In this document: positions 1 to 8,700 of the stretch, in pieces
Layout of the letters: each line of letters opens with the position of its first letter
How positions within the stretch are numbered: the stretch's first letter is position 1
Source of the DNA: an uncultured bacterium
Lineage (GTDB): Bacteria; Patescibacteriota; Gracilibacteria; BD1-5; UBA6164
DNA: 11,641 nucleotides
Assembly: GCA_947311335.1 (NCBI GenBank)
Contig: CAMZKR010000099.1
Coordinates: 1 to 11,641 of the forward strand
Direction: 5' to 3'
Notes under the pieces: model-generated
The model's input: only the letters and a program-made list of their open reading frames with translations
Database searches by the model: none
Told to the model about the DNA's origin: nothing
Translations under genes and position numbers: made by a program

Positions 1-3
1 AAA

Positions 4-36
4 TAAAAAAAGATTGATTTAAATCAATCTTTTTTT
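4..36. terminator. Intrinsic terminator at the end of era, possibly bidirectional
   Basis: A perfect inverted repeat at 12-31 (AGATTGATTT / AAATCAATCT) is flanked by an A-run on its left and a T-run on its right. Read on the minus strand, it is a hairpin followed by a T-tract only four bases after the era stop codon. The T-run at 31-36 would serve equally well for a plus-strand gene entering from the left of the window. The seven-T run overlaps the era stop codon. Whether a gene lies to the left cannot be seen here. Confidence 0.8.
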
Positions 37-931
37 ATTTTATATTCATAATTCATTTTATTATTTTTTTATTTCTTTTCCATTTTTCACTTCTTTTTAC
101 TCTTAATGCTAAAAATACTTTTTTATAAAATATCTTTTCCAATTCAATTCTTGATTCTGTTGAAATTTTTAATATTAAATTTCCTCTTTTTCAAATAAGT
201 ATATATTTTTGACTATTTGTTTCAGCATATATATATGCTACTATTTTTAATATATTTTTTTTATCTTCTATTTCTTCTACTCATATATATATTGAGTGTG
301 GTAATTCTTCTTTAGTATTTAAAAAAACTTTTTCTCTAATTATTTCGCTTATTCTAAAATAAATGTTTTGTTTTGTATAATAATTTTCTGGATATGGTGT
401 AATGTTTATTTTTAAATAAGTTTTAATTTTATCTACTAATCTAGTAAATCATTCTTTTGTTTCTGATGATATTTTTATACCTTCATTATTTAAGTCAAAC
501 TTAGACTTTAAATCTATTTTTGTATATACTTTTATTAAAGGATTAGAAATATTATTTAATAATAATCATATATATTTCTCTTCTTTTCATTTTTTTCTTG
601 AGCTATCAATAAAATATAAAACAACATCAGCATTTTTTAAACTTTTTATTGCTTGTTTATTTATTTCTTCATTAAATATTTTATTACTTTCATGAATTCA
701 AGGAGTATCAAAAAAAATAATTTGACTATCTTTATCATTATAAATTGCTAATATTTTATTCCTTGTTGTTTGTGGTATTTTACTTACTATAGATATTTTT
801 TCTCATATTAAAGTATTAATAAAAGTGGATTTTCATACATTTGGTCTTCATATAATAGCTATATATCAAATTTTTTTTTCTTTTAATTTAGGCTCATTAG
901 ATAAAATTTCTTTTAAATCTAGTTTTTTCAT
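35..931 (-). CDS. era: GTPase Era (30S ribosome assembly)
   Basis: Read with TGA as Gly this is a 298-residue protein, the usual length for Era. Era is a Ras-like GTPase with a C-terminal KH domain that binds the 3' end of 16S rRNA and helps 30S maturation. The P-loop GRPNVGKS lies at residues 28-35, followed by the switch-I PQTTRNK, DTPG (G3), and a G4 motif that reads TKID instead of the usual NKxD. The C-terminal half has EELPHSIYI and YILIGKRGN, matching the Era KH domain. The start is the ATG at 931-929 (MKKLDLKEIL), the first ATG of the frame and one that gives a normal N-terminus; no clear Shine-Dalgarno precedes it. The P-loop and DTPG glycines are TGA codons, so a standard-code reading breaks the gene into short pieces. 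It is divergent from the rpsF operon, and no convincing minus-strand promoter was found in the spacer. The TKID variant may slightly alter guanine binding, but otherwise the GTPase looks intact. Confidence 0.96.
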
Positions 932-976
932 TAAATATTTATTATTAAATTTATTTCTACTTAAATTTATTTCTTT

Positions 977-991
977 TTGCTATTTTAGCAA
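977..991. repeat. Short perfect inverted repeat upstream of the rpsF promoter
   Basis: TTGCTA-TTT-TAGCAA forms a 6-bp inverted repeat with a 3-base spacer. It ends six bases before the TTGACA -35 box of the rpsF promoter and lies about 46 bp upstream of the era start. It could be an operator shared by the divergent genes or a small hairpin in an era leader. Nothing else in the window repeats it, so its role is not established. Confidence 0.4.
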
Positions 992-997
992 TTCTTT

Positions 998-1025
998 TTG
1001 ACAATATTCAATATTTTTATAAAAT
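998..1025 (+). promoter_or_regulatory. Sigma70-type promoter of the rpsF-ssb-rpsR operon
   Basis: A perfect TTGACA -35 hexamer at 998-1003 is followed after 16 bases by TAAAAT at 1020-1025, one mismatch from the -10 consensus. Transcription would begin near 1032, giving an rpsF leader of about 70 nt. This is the best plus-strand promoter match in the divergent era-rpsF spacer. Confidence 0.75.
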
Positions 1026-1058
1026 ACATCTGCTTTTAAAAAAGCGTTTTATTTTATA

Positions 1059-1101
1059 TCCTTCTTTATAAAGATCTTTATAAAGATAATAATCCAAAGG
1101 A
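1059..1101 (+). promoter_or_regulatory. rpsF leader: hairpin that can mask the ribosome-binding site
   Basis: The leader contains a 22-base perfect palindrome at 1064-1085, made of two copies of CTTTATAAAG around AT, which can fold into a stem of about 8-9 bp. Directly outside it, TCCTT at 1059-1063 is complementary to AAGGA at 1097-1101. AAGGA is the only clear Shine-Dalgarno in the window and lies 3 nt from the rpsF ATG. The outer pairing leaves an unpaired 3' bulge at 1086-1096 that contains TCC. In many bacteria the S6:S18 complex binds a structured rpsF leader and represses its own operon. This layout fits that idea, but the CCG trinucleotide typical of the known motif is not obvious here. 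Confidence 0.5.
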
Positions 1102-1104
1102 ATT

Positions 1105-1392
1105 ATGGCAAATTATGAACTAATGTTAATAATAAATCCTTCTCTTTCTGAAGATGATATTAAATCAAATCTTAAGAAAATTACTACTATAATTGAAAAA
1201 AATTCATGAAAAGTAGAAAAAGAGGACTTATGGTGAGAAAAAAAATTAGCATATAAAATTAATAAGTCTGAGAAAGCTTATTATGCCTTATATGATATAG
1301 AAATCAAATGAGTCTTCCTAAAAGATATTAATAAAGTATTTAATTTAAATCAAAATATATGGAGATATATGTTTGTTAAAAAAGATTCTTAA
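1105..1392 (+). CDS. rpsF: 30S ribosomal protein S6
   Basis: This encodes 95 residues, normal for bacterial S6, which pairs with S18 on the platform of the small subunit. It begins MANYELMLIINPSLSEDD, a typical S6 N-terminus. Its centre has the S6 hallmark DLWGEKKLAYKI (about residues 42-53), and the C-terminal part includes IWRYMFVKKD. In the hallmark the Trp-Gly pair is written TGG TGA, which shows directly that TGG is Trp and TGA is Gly. The ATG at 1105 is chosen because it gives the canonical N-terminus and is preceded by AAAGGA at 1096-1101, although the spacing of 3 nt is short. It is the first gene of rpsF-ssb-rpsR, an order conserved widely in bacteria, and ssb starts 27 nt after its stop. 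Confidence 0.96.
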
Positions 1393-1419
1393 TTTTTAAT
1401 TTTTTAATTTTAGTGAGTT

Positions 1420-1806
1420 ATGAGAACAGTTAATAAGGTTATCATTATAGGTAATATAACAAGAGATCCTGTTATAAAAAATACTGAAAATAATAAAAAA
1501 ATTGCACTTTTTACAATTGCAACTAACAGATATTTTAAAACAGCTGATGGAGAAAGTAAATCTGAAGCAGAATTTCATAACTGTGTTGCTTGGTGAAATT
1601 TAGCTGATAGAGTAGAAAAACATTTATTAAAAGGTAAGCTTGTTTATGCTGAATGAAGATTAAAAACTAGAGTTATAGAAAAAGAAGATTGAGATAAAAT
1701 ATATAAAACAGAAATTGTTGTATCTAACCTTATCTTTTTAAATAAAAGATCTGATTTTGATAAAACTTCTAGTAGTAATAATGATTTATCTGATGATAAA
1801 TTCTAA
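1420..1806 (+). CDS. ssb: Single-stranded DNA-binding protein
   Basis: This is a 128-residue OB-fold protein that coats single-stranded DNA during replication and repair. The N-terminus MRTVNKVIIIGNITRDP and the internal FTIATNRYF, EFHNCVAWGNLAD and KLVYAEGRLKTR are classic SSB segments spanning about residues 1-108. After these comes a short Ser/Asn/Asp-rich tail ending SDDKF. The tail keeps acidic residues and the terminal Phe, but it lacks the Ile-Pro of the usual DDIPF tip, and the linker is very short. The Trp-Gly of VAWGN is TGG TGA. The ATG at 1420 is used because it begins the conserved N-terminus; an overlapping GTG at 1413 is in another frame. No Shine-Dalgarno is evident. Its position between rpsF and rpsR is the conserved bacterial arrangement and supports the call. 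Confidence 0.95.
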
Positions 1807-1889
1807 TTGTATAATTAAAAGTTAAGAGTTTCAAATATTTTTTGATTTTAAACCCACAACTTTTTACTTTAATTTTTTAAAATAAATTT

Positions 1890-2108
1890 ATGGCAGAAAA
1901 AAAATGTCCCTTAGAATGACAAAATATTGATTATAAAAATACTGAATTATTAAAACAATATTTAACAAAATTTGGAAAAATTATACCTAGATATTATTCT
2001 TGAGTATCTTTAAAAAATCAAAAAAAATTAGCAAAGGAAATTAAAAGAGCTAGGATAATGGCTTTAATTCCTTTTATAAAAAGATTTGACCCAAATTATG
2101 AAGGATAA
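1890..2108 (+). CDS. rpsR: 30S ribosomal protein S18
   Basis: This encodes 72 residues, the usual size of S18, the platform protein that forms a heterodimer with S6. Recognisable segments are IDYKNTELLKQYLTKFGKI, then IPRYYSGVSLKNQKKLA, then the basic helix EIKRARIMALIPFIKRF, all matching the S18 core. The N-terminus MAEKKCPLEG has a single Cys, so no zinc ribbon is expected. The ATG at 1890 is the natural start; AT-rich sequence without a Shine-Dalgarno precedes it. It follows ssb after 83 nt, which hold AAAAGTT (1817-1823) and a complementary AACTTTT (1858-1864) that could pair weakly. It is the last gene of the operon, with a strong terminator just downstream. Confidence 0.95.
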
Positions 2109-2121
2109 AATATTATTTTTT

Positions 2122-2157
2122 AAAAACACCAATTCAAATTGAATTGGTGTTTTTTTT
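2122..2157. terminator. Intrinsic terminator of the rpsF-ssb-rpsR operon
   Basis: A perfect 10-bp stem (ACACCAATTC at 2126-2135 with GAATTGGTGT at 2141-2150) with a 5-base loop is followed by eight T residues. A/T pairs at the base lengthen the stem. It starts 13 nt after the rpsR stop. On the minus strand the same hairpin is followed by a shorter T-run, so it may also stop transcription from the converging gene that ends at 2217. Confidence 0.92.
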
Positions 2158-2216
2158 AATTTTAAATTCTCTTTAAAATTTCCTACATTTTTATTAGTTT
2201 TTTTCAATACTGATAC

Positions 2217-2639
2217 TTAATATTGGTTAAATCTTAGAATTTCATTAACAGATTTATTTGCTAAATCTGTACTTTTTTCAATAATTTGTTCAACCTTTTC
2301 TACACTAATTTCAATAAAAGCTACTTCTTCACCATGTCATGTAACAAATATAGCTTTTCATTTTTTATCTAAAGCTTCTAGTATAATCATAATTTCCTTA
2401 TTAGATAGATGATAATTTTCAGTATCTACATCAAATTCTTCTCCGTGTTTAGTTAAACTTCTAGAAACTAACTTTAATCATCATCAAATATTTATTACTT
2501 TTTTCATATCATCAACATCTCTAACTGCTGCAACCTCAAGATTTCATACAAACCTTACTAATTCCTCTTTTGCTTCTATTCAAGATAATCTTTCTGAATA
2601 ATTATGTGTAATATTTGCTCAATTACTTATATTTAACAT
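2217..2639 (-). CDS. Unrecognised 140-residue protein
   Basis: Read with TGA as Gly, this is an uninterrupted frame beginning MLNISNGANITHNYSERLSG and ending EILRFNQY. I do not recognise the family. The protein has no signal peptide or membrane segment and looks soluble and acidic, with many Glu/Asp/Lys residues. Visible features are a central glycine cluster (INIGGGLKLV, all three Gly as TGA), a stretch KAIFVTGHGEEVAFIEI that looks like two beta strands around a turn, and a C-terminal helix-like segment rich in charged and aliphatic residues. Reality as a gene is supported by the TGA-Gly reading, codon use like its neighbours, and a good promoter just upstream. It converges on rpsR, shares its terminator region, and is divergent from typA. 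No Shine-Dalgarno precedes the ATG. Confidence 0.8.
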
Positions 2640-2675
2640 AAAAAATATTATTAAATAATTAAAATAATTTTATTT

Positions 2676-2703
2676 ATTGTATATAGTTATAATATTTTGT
2701 CAA
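2676..2703 (-). promoter_or_regulatory. Minus-strand promoter of the unrecognised gene
   Basis: Read on the minus strand, a perfect TTGACA (plus positions 2698-2703) is followed after 16 bases by TACAAT (2676-2681), one mismatch from consensus. Transcription would start near 2669, about 30 nt upstream of the ATG at 2639. The spacer length equals that of the rpsF promoter. Confidence 0.7.
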
Positions 2704-2720
2704 ATTGTTTCAAAAAACAT

Positions 2721-2748
2721 TTTACTTTTAGCTTTTTATTCATATAAT
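2721..2748 (+). promoter_or_regulatory. Possible promoter of typA
   Basis: A consensus -10 TATAAT at 2743-2748 has TTTACT at 2721-2726 as a plausible -35, with a 16-base spacer. Transcription would start near 2755 and give a leader of about 27 nt. A second TATAAT at 2761-2766 lacks a good -35 but would give an almost leaderless mRNA. Choosing between them needs transcript ends. Confidence 0.5.
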
Positions 2749-2781
2749 CCGCGCATATTTTATAATTAAGCTAGTTAATTT

Positions 2782-4581
2782 ATGAGTTTCAGAAATATTG
2801 CAATTATAGCCCATGTTGATCATGGTAAAACAACTTTGGTAGATGAATTACTTAAAATAAGTGATGATTTTGATGAGAGAATTGGTATACAGGAAAGAGC
2901 AATGGATAGTAATGATCAAGAACAAGAAAGATGAATTACTATTTATAGCAAAAATACTAGTATAAGGTATAAATGAAATAAAATTAATATAGTAGACACT
3001 CCTTGACATGCTGACTTTGGATCAGAAGTTGAAAGAGTGCTTAGAACTGTTGATAGTGTATTACTTGTTGTTGATGCTTATGAATGACCTATGCCTCAAA
3101 CTAAATTTGTACTTAAAAAGTCTCTAGAACTTTGAATAAAACCTCTTGTTGTAATAAATAAAATTGATAAACCTAGTTCTAGACCTCACTGGGTTGTTGA
3201 CCAATTATTTGATTTATTTGATAAACTTTGAGCAACTGATGAACAATTAGATTTTGAAGTTTGTTATTCCATAGCAAGAGAATGAAAAGCTATAAAAGAA
3301 TTGGGTGATGATTTAAAAGATATGACACCATTACTTGATATGATTATGAATAAAGTTCCTGAGGCTCCTAATAAATCTAATGCTCCTTTAAAAATGCAAA
3401 TAGCTAATCTTGGTTATGATAATTTTTTATGAAGACTTTGAATAGGTAGAGTTTATGAATGAACAATTAAAGTATGACAAGATATAATAGTTATAGACAA
3501 CTCATGAAAAAAAAGAAAATCAAGAATTACAGAAATATTAACAAATGAATGACTTGAAAAAGTAAAAGTAAAAGAAGCTATTGCTTGAGATATAATAACA
3601 ATTGCTTGAATATCTGACATATTTGTATGAGAAACTATTGTTAAAAATGATAATGTAAAAGCTATGCCTCCTATAACAATTGATGAACCTACTCTAAAAA
3701 TGGAATTTTTAGTAAATAATTCTCCTTTTGCAGGAAAAGAATGAAAATTTATAACTTCTAGACAAATAAGAGATAGACTTGAAAAAGAATTAGAAACAAA
3801 TGTATGATTAAAAATTGATTTTGATTCTTGAGAAAATTATACAGTTTCTGGTAGATGAGAACTTCATTTATCCGTTTTAATTGAAAACATGAGAAGAGAG
3901 GGATTTGAATTACAAGTATGAGCACCTGTTGTAATAATGCAAGAAGAAAATTGAAAAAAAATGGAACCAATAGAAAGAGTTTGAATCTCTACTCCATCTG
4001 AATTTGCATGATCTATAATAGCAGAGTTATGAAAAAGAAAATGAGAAATGACAAACATGATAGAAGAAAATGGAATAACTAATATAGAGTTTTTAGTTCC
4101 TACTAGATGACTTCTTTGATTTAAATCAGAATTTACTACTATAACAAAATGAGAATGATTATTATCTAGTTCTTTTGAAGAATATATACCTTATAAGTGA
4201 GATATAGAAAAAAGGCAAGTTGGTTCAATGATATCTATGGAAAATGGAAAAACCATGGCTTATAGCTTATTTAATTTACAAGATAGATGAACTATATTTG
4301 TAAAACCTGCTACAGATATATATGAATGAATGATTATTTGAGAATCTGCTAAAGATCAAGACTTAACAGTTAATGCTACAAAAAATAAGAAACTTACTAA
4401 CGTAAGAGCTTCTGGTACTGATGAAGCATTAAAACTTACTCCTCCAAAAATAATGACTTTAGAAGAAGCTATTGATTATATAAGCAATGATGAATATGTT
4501 GAGATTACTCCTCAATCAATAAGGCTTAGAAAAAAATATTTAACAGAAACTCAAAGAAAAAAATATAAGAGGAAAAAGTAA
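2782..4581 (+). CDS. typA: Ribosome-associated GTPase TypA/BipA
   Basis: This is a 599-residue translational GTPase of the EF-G family, close to the usual 600-615. BipA acts on ribosomes and supports 50S assembly and growth under stress. The G motifs are all present: AHVDHGKTT at residues 10-18, the BipA signature MDSNDQEQERGITI near 41-54, DTPGH at 72-76 and NKID at 126-129. The C-terminus has ITPQSIRLRKKYL, typical of the BipA-specific domain, and ends in a basic tail. Domain order is GTPase, beta-barrel, EF-G-like III and V, then the BipA C-terminal domain. The DTPGH glycine is TGA, and many other Gly codons are too. One small difference is GSEVER instead of GGEVER after DTPGHADF. The ATG at 2782 gives the canonical MSFRNIAIIAHVDHG start, without a Shine-Dalgarno. 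An MFS gene follows after 19 nt, probably on the same transcript. Confidence 0.97.
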
Positions 4582-4600
4582 AAATTAAAAATAATCTTTT

Positions 4601-5770
4601 ATGAAAAATTTATATTTGAAACTTTTTCTTTATTTAATTTCTCAAAGAAGAAATTTTATTCCTATTTTATCAATATATTTTTTAAGTTTACCAGATACTT
4701 TAGCAAATCAAATCTGAATTTATAATGGTATTTGATTTATTGCATCTTTTTTACTTGAAATACCATCAGGATATTTTGCTGATTATTTTGGACATAAAAA
4801 AACTCTTATTTTATCAAAATTATTTCAATTATGTTCTATAATATTTTATATAATATGAAATTTTGTAAATACTAATTATATATTTTTCTTATTTACTTTA
4901 TGATCAGTATTCCAAGCTATATGATTTTCTCTATTTTCATGAACTACAACAGCTTTTATTTCTGAAATATTAAAGAAAAAAAGATGAAAAGTCAGATTTT
5001 CTAAATTTATTTGAAAACTTAGATGAAATGTATCTCTAGTTAGTATTCCTATAATTTTATTTTTACCATTTTTAACTAGTATAAACATAATTATGCCTTT
5101 TTTATGAGCTTTGATTATAGATATAATATGATTTATATGATTATTATTATTACCAAGTCCAAAAAATAATATAAAAATAAAAGAAAAGAAAAATATAATA
5201 GTTTTATTTAAAAATTCAAAGAAATCAAAAGTATTATGATTATCTATTTCTATTTGAGTAATTATCTGATTTTTTATAGGTTCTGGATCTTTTAGAGGAG
5301 TTTATTTAGAAAGTTTAGGCTTTCCTGTTGCTTTTATATGATTTGTTATGTGAGGTTCTAGATTAATTCGGTTTATTGTATGACAATTTATACATAAAAT
5401 CGAAAAAATCTTTACTATAAAACAATATTTTTTTATTGAAATTTTTATTTATCCTTTATCTTTTTTTGCTTTTGCATATTTTTCTAATCCTTATTTAGTA
5501 TGATTTTTATTTTCTATAATTATATGATACCAACATTGAAGAAAGTGAGTAATGGACTCTTTTATATTAAAAAATATAAAAGATAAAAATTATAAAGCAA
5601 CTATGCTATCTATAGAATCTCAAATAAATGCACTGGCTTGAATACTAGTTTCATGTTTTATAGGTTTTATAATGCAATATTCATATAAATTATGACATAT
5701 TGTTTTATGAATTCTATTATTTATAATTCTTTTAATAAATTATTTTTATACTTTTAAAAGGGAAATCTAA
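4601..5770 (+). CDS. Major facilitator superfamily transporter
   Basis: This encodes 389 residues with about 12 hydrophobic segments, which matches an MFS secondary transporter of the compact type. The loop after helix 2 reads EIPSGYFADYFGHKK (about residues 53-67), the MFS motif A pattern G-x-x-x-D-x-x-G-x-K. A hydrophilic Lys-rich central loop (PKNNIKIKEKK) separates two six-helix halves. Glycines inside several helices are TGA codons, so a standard-code reading would destroy the gene. The substrate cannot be told from sequence alone; the family includes drug and metabolite exporters. It starts at the ATG 19 nt after typA with no promoter or Shine-Dalgarno visible, so co-transcription with typA is likely. 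Its TAA stop interlocks with the stop of the converging dnaE, leaving no room for a terminator. Confidence 0.87.
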
Positions 5771-8700
5771 ATTCATTTATTTTTTATCCATTTTTTTAAA
5801 GCTTTCAAATCTGAAATAGAATATTTAGTATCAATTTCTTTTCATTGTAATAATATAAAAATTTTTATTTTTCATGGAATTTCTGATCCTAAATAATTTT
5901 TTAAATCAATTAAATCTTGTTTAACTGTTCCTTTTAATATTTTAATAATATATTTATTTATTTTTTCAGTTTTAATTTCTTTATCTTTTCATTTTTCTTT
6001 TTCAATATTAGTAAAAATAGTTATTATTTTTCTCCTAGAATTATTAAGTAATTCCATATCCCTTGCTTGCTGTCTAATTTGAGTTAAAGTTAATAATTGT
6101 AATTCTCTGATATAAATGGATTTTCTAGTATATTCTAAATTTATGTTTAAAAAACCTTTTACTATAGCTATTTTTCATATTTCTATTTTATCCTTATAGT
6201 TAAGGTAATCTTTATCAAAAATTGTAATTTCAAAATCATAATCGAATCATTCACATTTTAAAAACATCATATTTTTTCAATTTTTTGTAATAATCTTTCT
6301 AAAATCTATTATTACTCATATTGCTTCTGTTTTTAACTTTTTTATTTCTTCATTAAATTTTTTATTATCTTTCTCAAAAAGTTTATTTAATTTACTAAAA
6401 CTCATTTTTAAAAATCTTACACCTTTACTTCTTCTTTGACAATAATTTTTCAAAGAATCTAAAGGATGTCCAGAAACCATAAATCATAAAACCTCTCTTT
6501 CTCAAAATAATTTTTCTTCATAACTAAAAGGTTTTACTTTTTCTAAATTTAATCCATCATCAAAATCTCATCATAAAATATCAAAAAATCACATTTGATT
6601 TGATTCTTTATTCTTTTCAATAGTTTTTGAATATCTAATAATTTCATGTATATTCTTATATAACTTGTTCCTATCTCAAAAAATATCCATAGCTCAAGAC
6701 ATAATTAGTGATTCTAATGATTTTTTATTAATTACTTCTTTTCATGTTTCTTTTATAAACCCTTTTAAATTTTTGTACTTCTTCTTTTTTCTTCACTTTT
6801 TAATTTTTTCAATAGCAGAATTTCATAATCATTTAATTGCTTTTAATCAAAATCTAATATTTTTATCATCAATATAAGTAAAATGTTTTAATGATTCATT
6901 TATATCCGGTGGTAATATATTTATATTTTTACTTTCTGCTTCTGCCACTTCTAGTGTTACTCTTTCCATATTTTCTTCATCTGAAACCATTATAGCTGTT
7001 AAAAATTCTGTTCCATAATAAGCTTTTAAATATGCTGTTTGATAGGCAATATGAGCATAACATGCAGCATGTGATTTATTAAAACCATAACCTGCAAAAG
7101 GTTCTATTACATCTTCAAAAATATGGGTTGCTAATTTTTTACTATGTCATAGATCTTCAGATGCTCTTATAAAATTCTTTTTTTGTTCCATTAAAAGTTT
7201 TATTTTTTTCTTTCATATTGCTCTTCTTAAAATATCTGCTTCTCAAAGTGAGAATCCTGCAAAAGCTTGTACCATTTGCATAATTTGTTCTTGATAAACA
7301 GCTATTCAATGAGTAGGTGATAATATTTTTTCCAAACTATTATGGGGATATGTAACTTTTTCTCTTCAATATTTTCTATCAATATATGTTGGTATATATT
7401 TAATAGGTCAAGGTCTATAAAGAGAAACCATAACAATTATATCCTCAAAACAATTGGGTTTTAACTCTTTTAAATATTTTCTCATTCAATCAGATTCAAA
7501 TTGAAATACTCAAGTAGTATCACCAGAAGCAAATATTTCAAAAACTTTAGAATTATTTAAATTAATATTTAATATATCAATATTGTCTCATTTATTCCTT
7601 TTTATTATTTTTAATGCTCTTTTTATAATAGTTAAATTTCTAAGTCATAAAAAATCCATTTTCAATAATCATAAATCTTCTAAAGGATAAGCACTATATT
7701 GAGTAATAATTGTATCATTATCTTTTGGTGGATATGTCAAAGATGTGAAATTAGTCATTGGTTCTGGTGCAATAATAACTGCACAAGCATGTACTCATAC
7801 TTGTCTAACATTTCATTCAATTTTTAATGCATTATCTATAATTTCTTTATATTTTTCATTTTGTTCATATGCTTGTTTAAATTCAAGTGATTCTTCTAAT
7901 GCATCTTTTAATTTTGTTCAAGATTTTTCTGGTATTAATTTAGCTAGCTTATTCATTTCTGCAAATGGAATTCAAAAAACTCTTCATACATCTTTTACAG
8001 ATGCTCTTGCTGCAAATGTACCAAAAGTACAAATTTGAGCAACATGATCTGCTCAATATTTTTCCCTGCAATAATCTACCACTTTATCTCTCTCATTATC
8101 CGCAAAATCAGTATCTATATCTGGCATTGAAATTCTAGCAGGATTTAAAAATCTTTCAAATAATAAACCATATTCAAGTGGATTTAAATCAGTAATACCT
8201 GATAAATATGCCATTAGACTTCAAGCTGCTGATCATCTTCAAGGTCAAACTGGAATATTTTCCTGTCTAGCCCAATTTATATAATCTGCTACTATTAAAA
8301 AATATCCATCAAATCACATTTCATGAATAACAACAAGTTCATATTCTAGTCTTTCTATATAATTATATAATTTAAAATCTAATTCTTTTAATAATGTTTC
8401 TTTTTTCTTTGTATAATAAGTTAATGATAAATTTTTTAATTCTTCTGGAGATGTTTTTGTAAGTTTTTTTTCTAAAGAAGGTTTATTTAATTTTTTTATA
8501 AACTCAAATATTTCTTCTTCAGTAAAATTAGCACCAAATCTCCAATTTAATCATTTAAAAGATAAATACCTCAAATACCATTCAGCCTGAGACATATTTT
8601 TAATATTTTTATCTTTTTCTTCCTTTTTTATAGCTTTATCATATATTTTTTTATGTTCTTCTGGTAATTCAAATATAGGTATTAATATTCATCCTGTTTT

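Noticed and set aside
1032..1055. Attenuator-like hairpin GCTTT/AAAGC followed by a T-rich run in the rpsF leader
   Set aside because: The stem is only about 5 bp, the T-run is interrupted, and it would overlap the predicted transcription start.
1810..1815. TATAAT just after ssb as an internal promoter for rpsR
   Set aside because: No acceptable -35 at a 15-18 base distance; in DNA this AT-rich, isolated TATAAT is expected by chance.
3758..5088. Minus-strand open frames opposite typA and the MFS gene (3758-3970, 3864-4058, 4876-5088), and one opposite ssb (1396-1578)
   Set aside because: They are shadows of well-supported plus-strand genes.
7745..8038. A 97-residue plus-strand open frame, and a similar one at 6665-6877
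   Set aside because: Both lie antisense within dnaE, which has clear family motifs on the other strand; they have no promoter or recognisable protein features.
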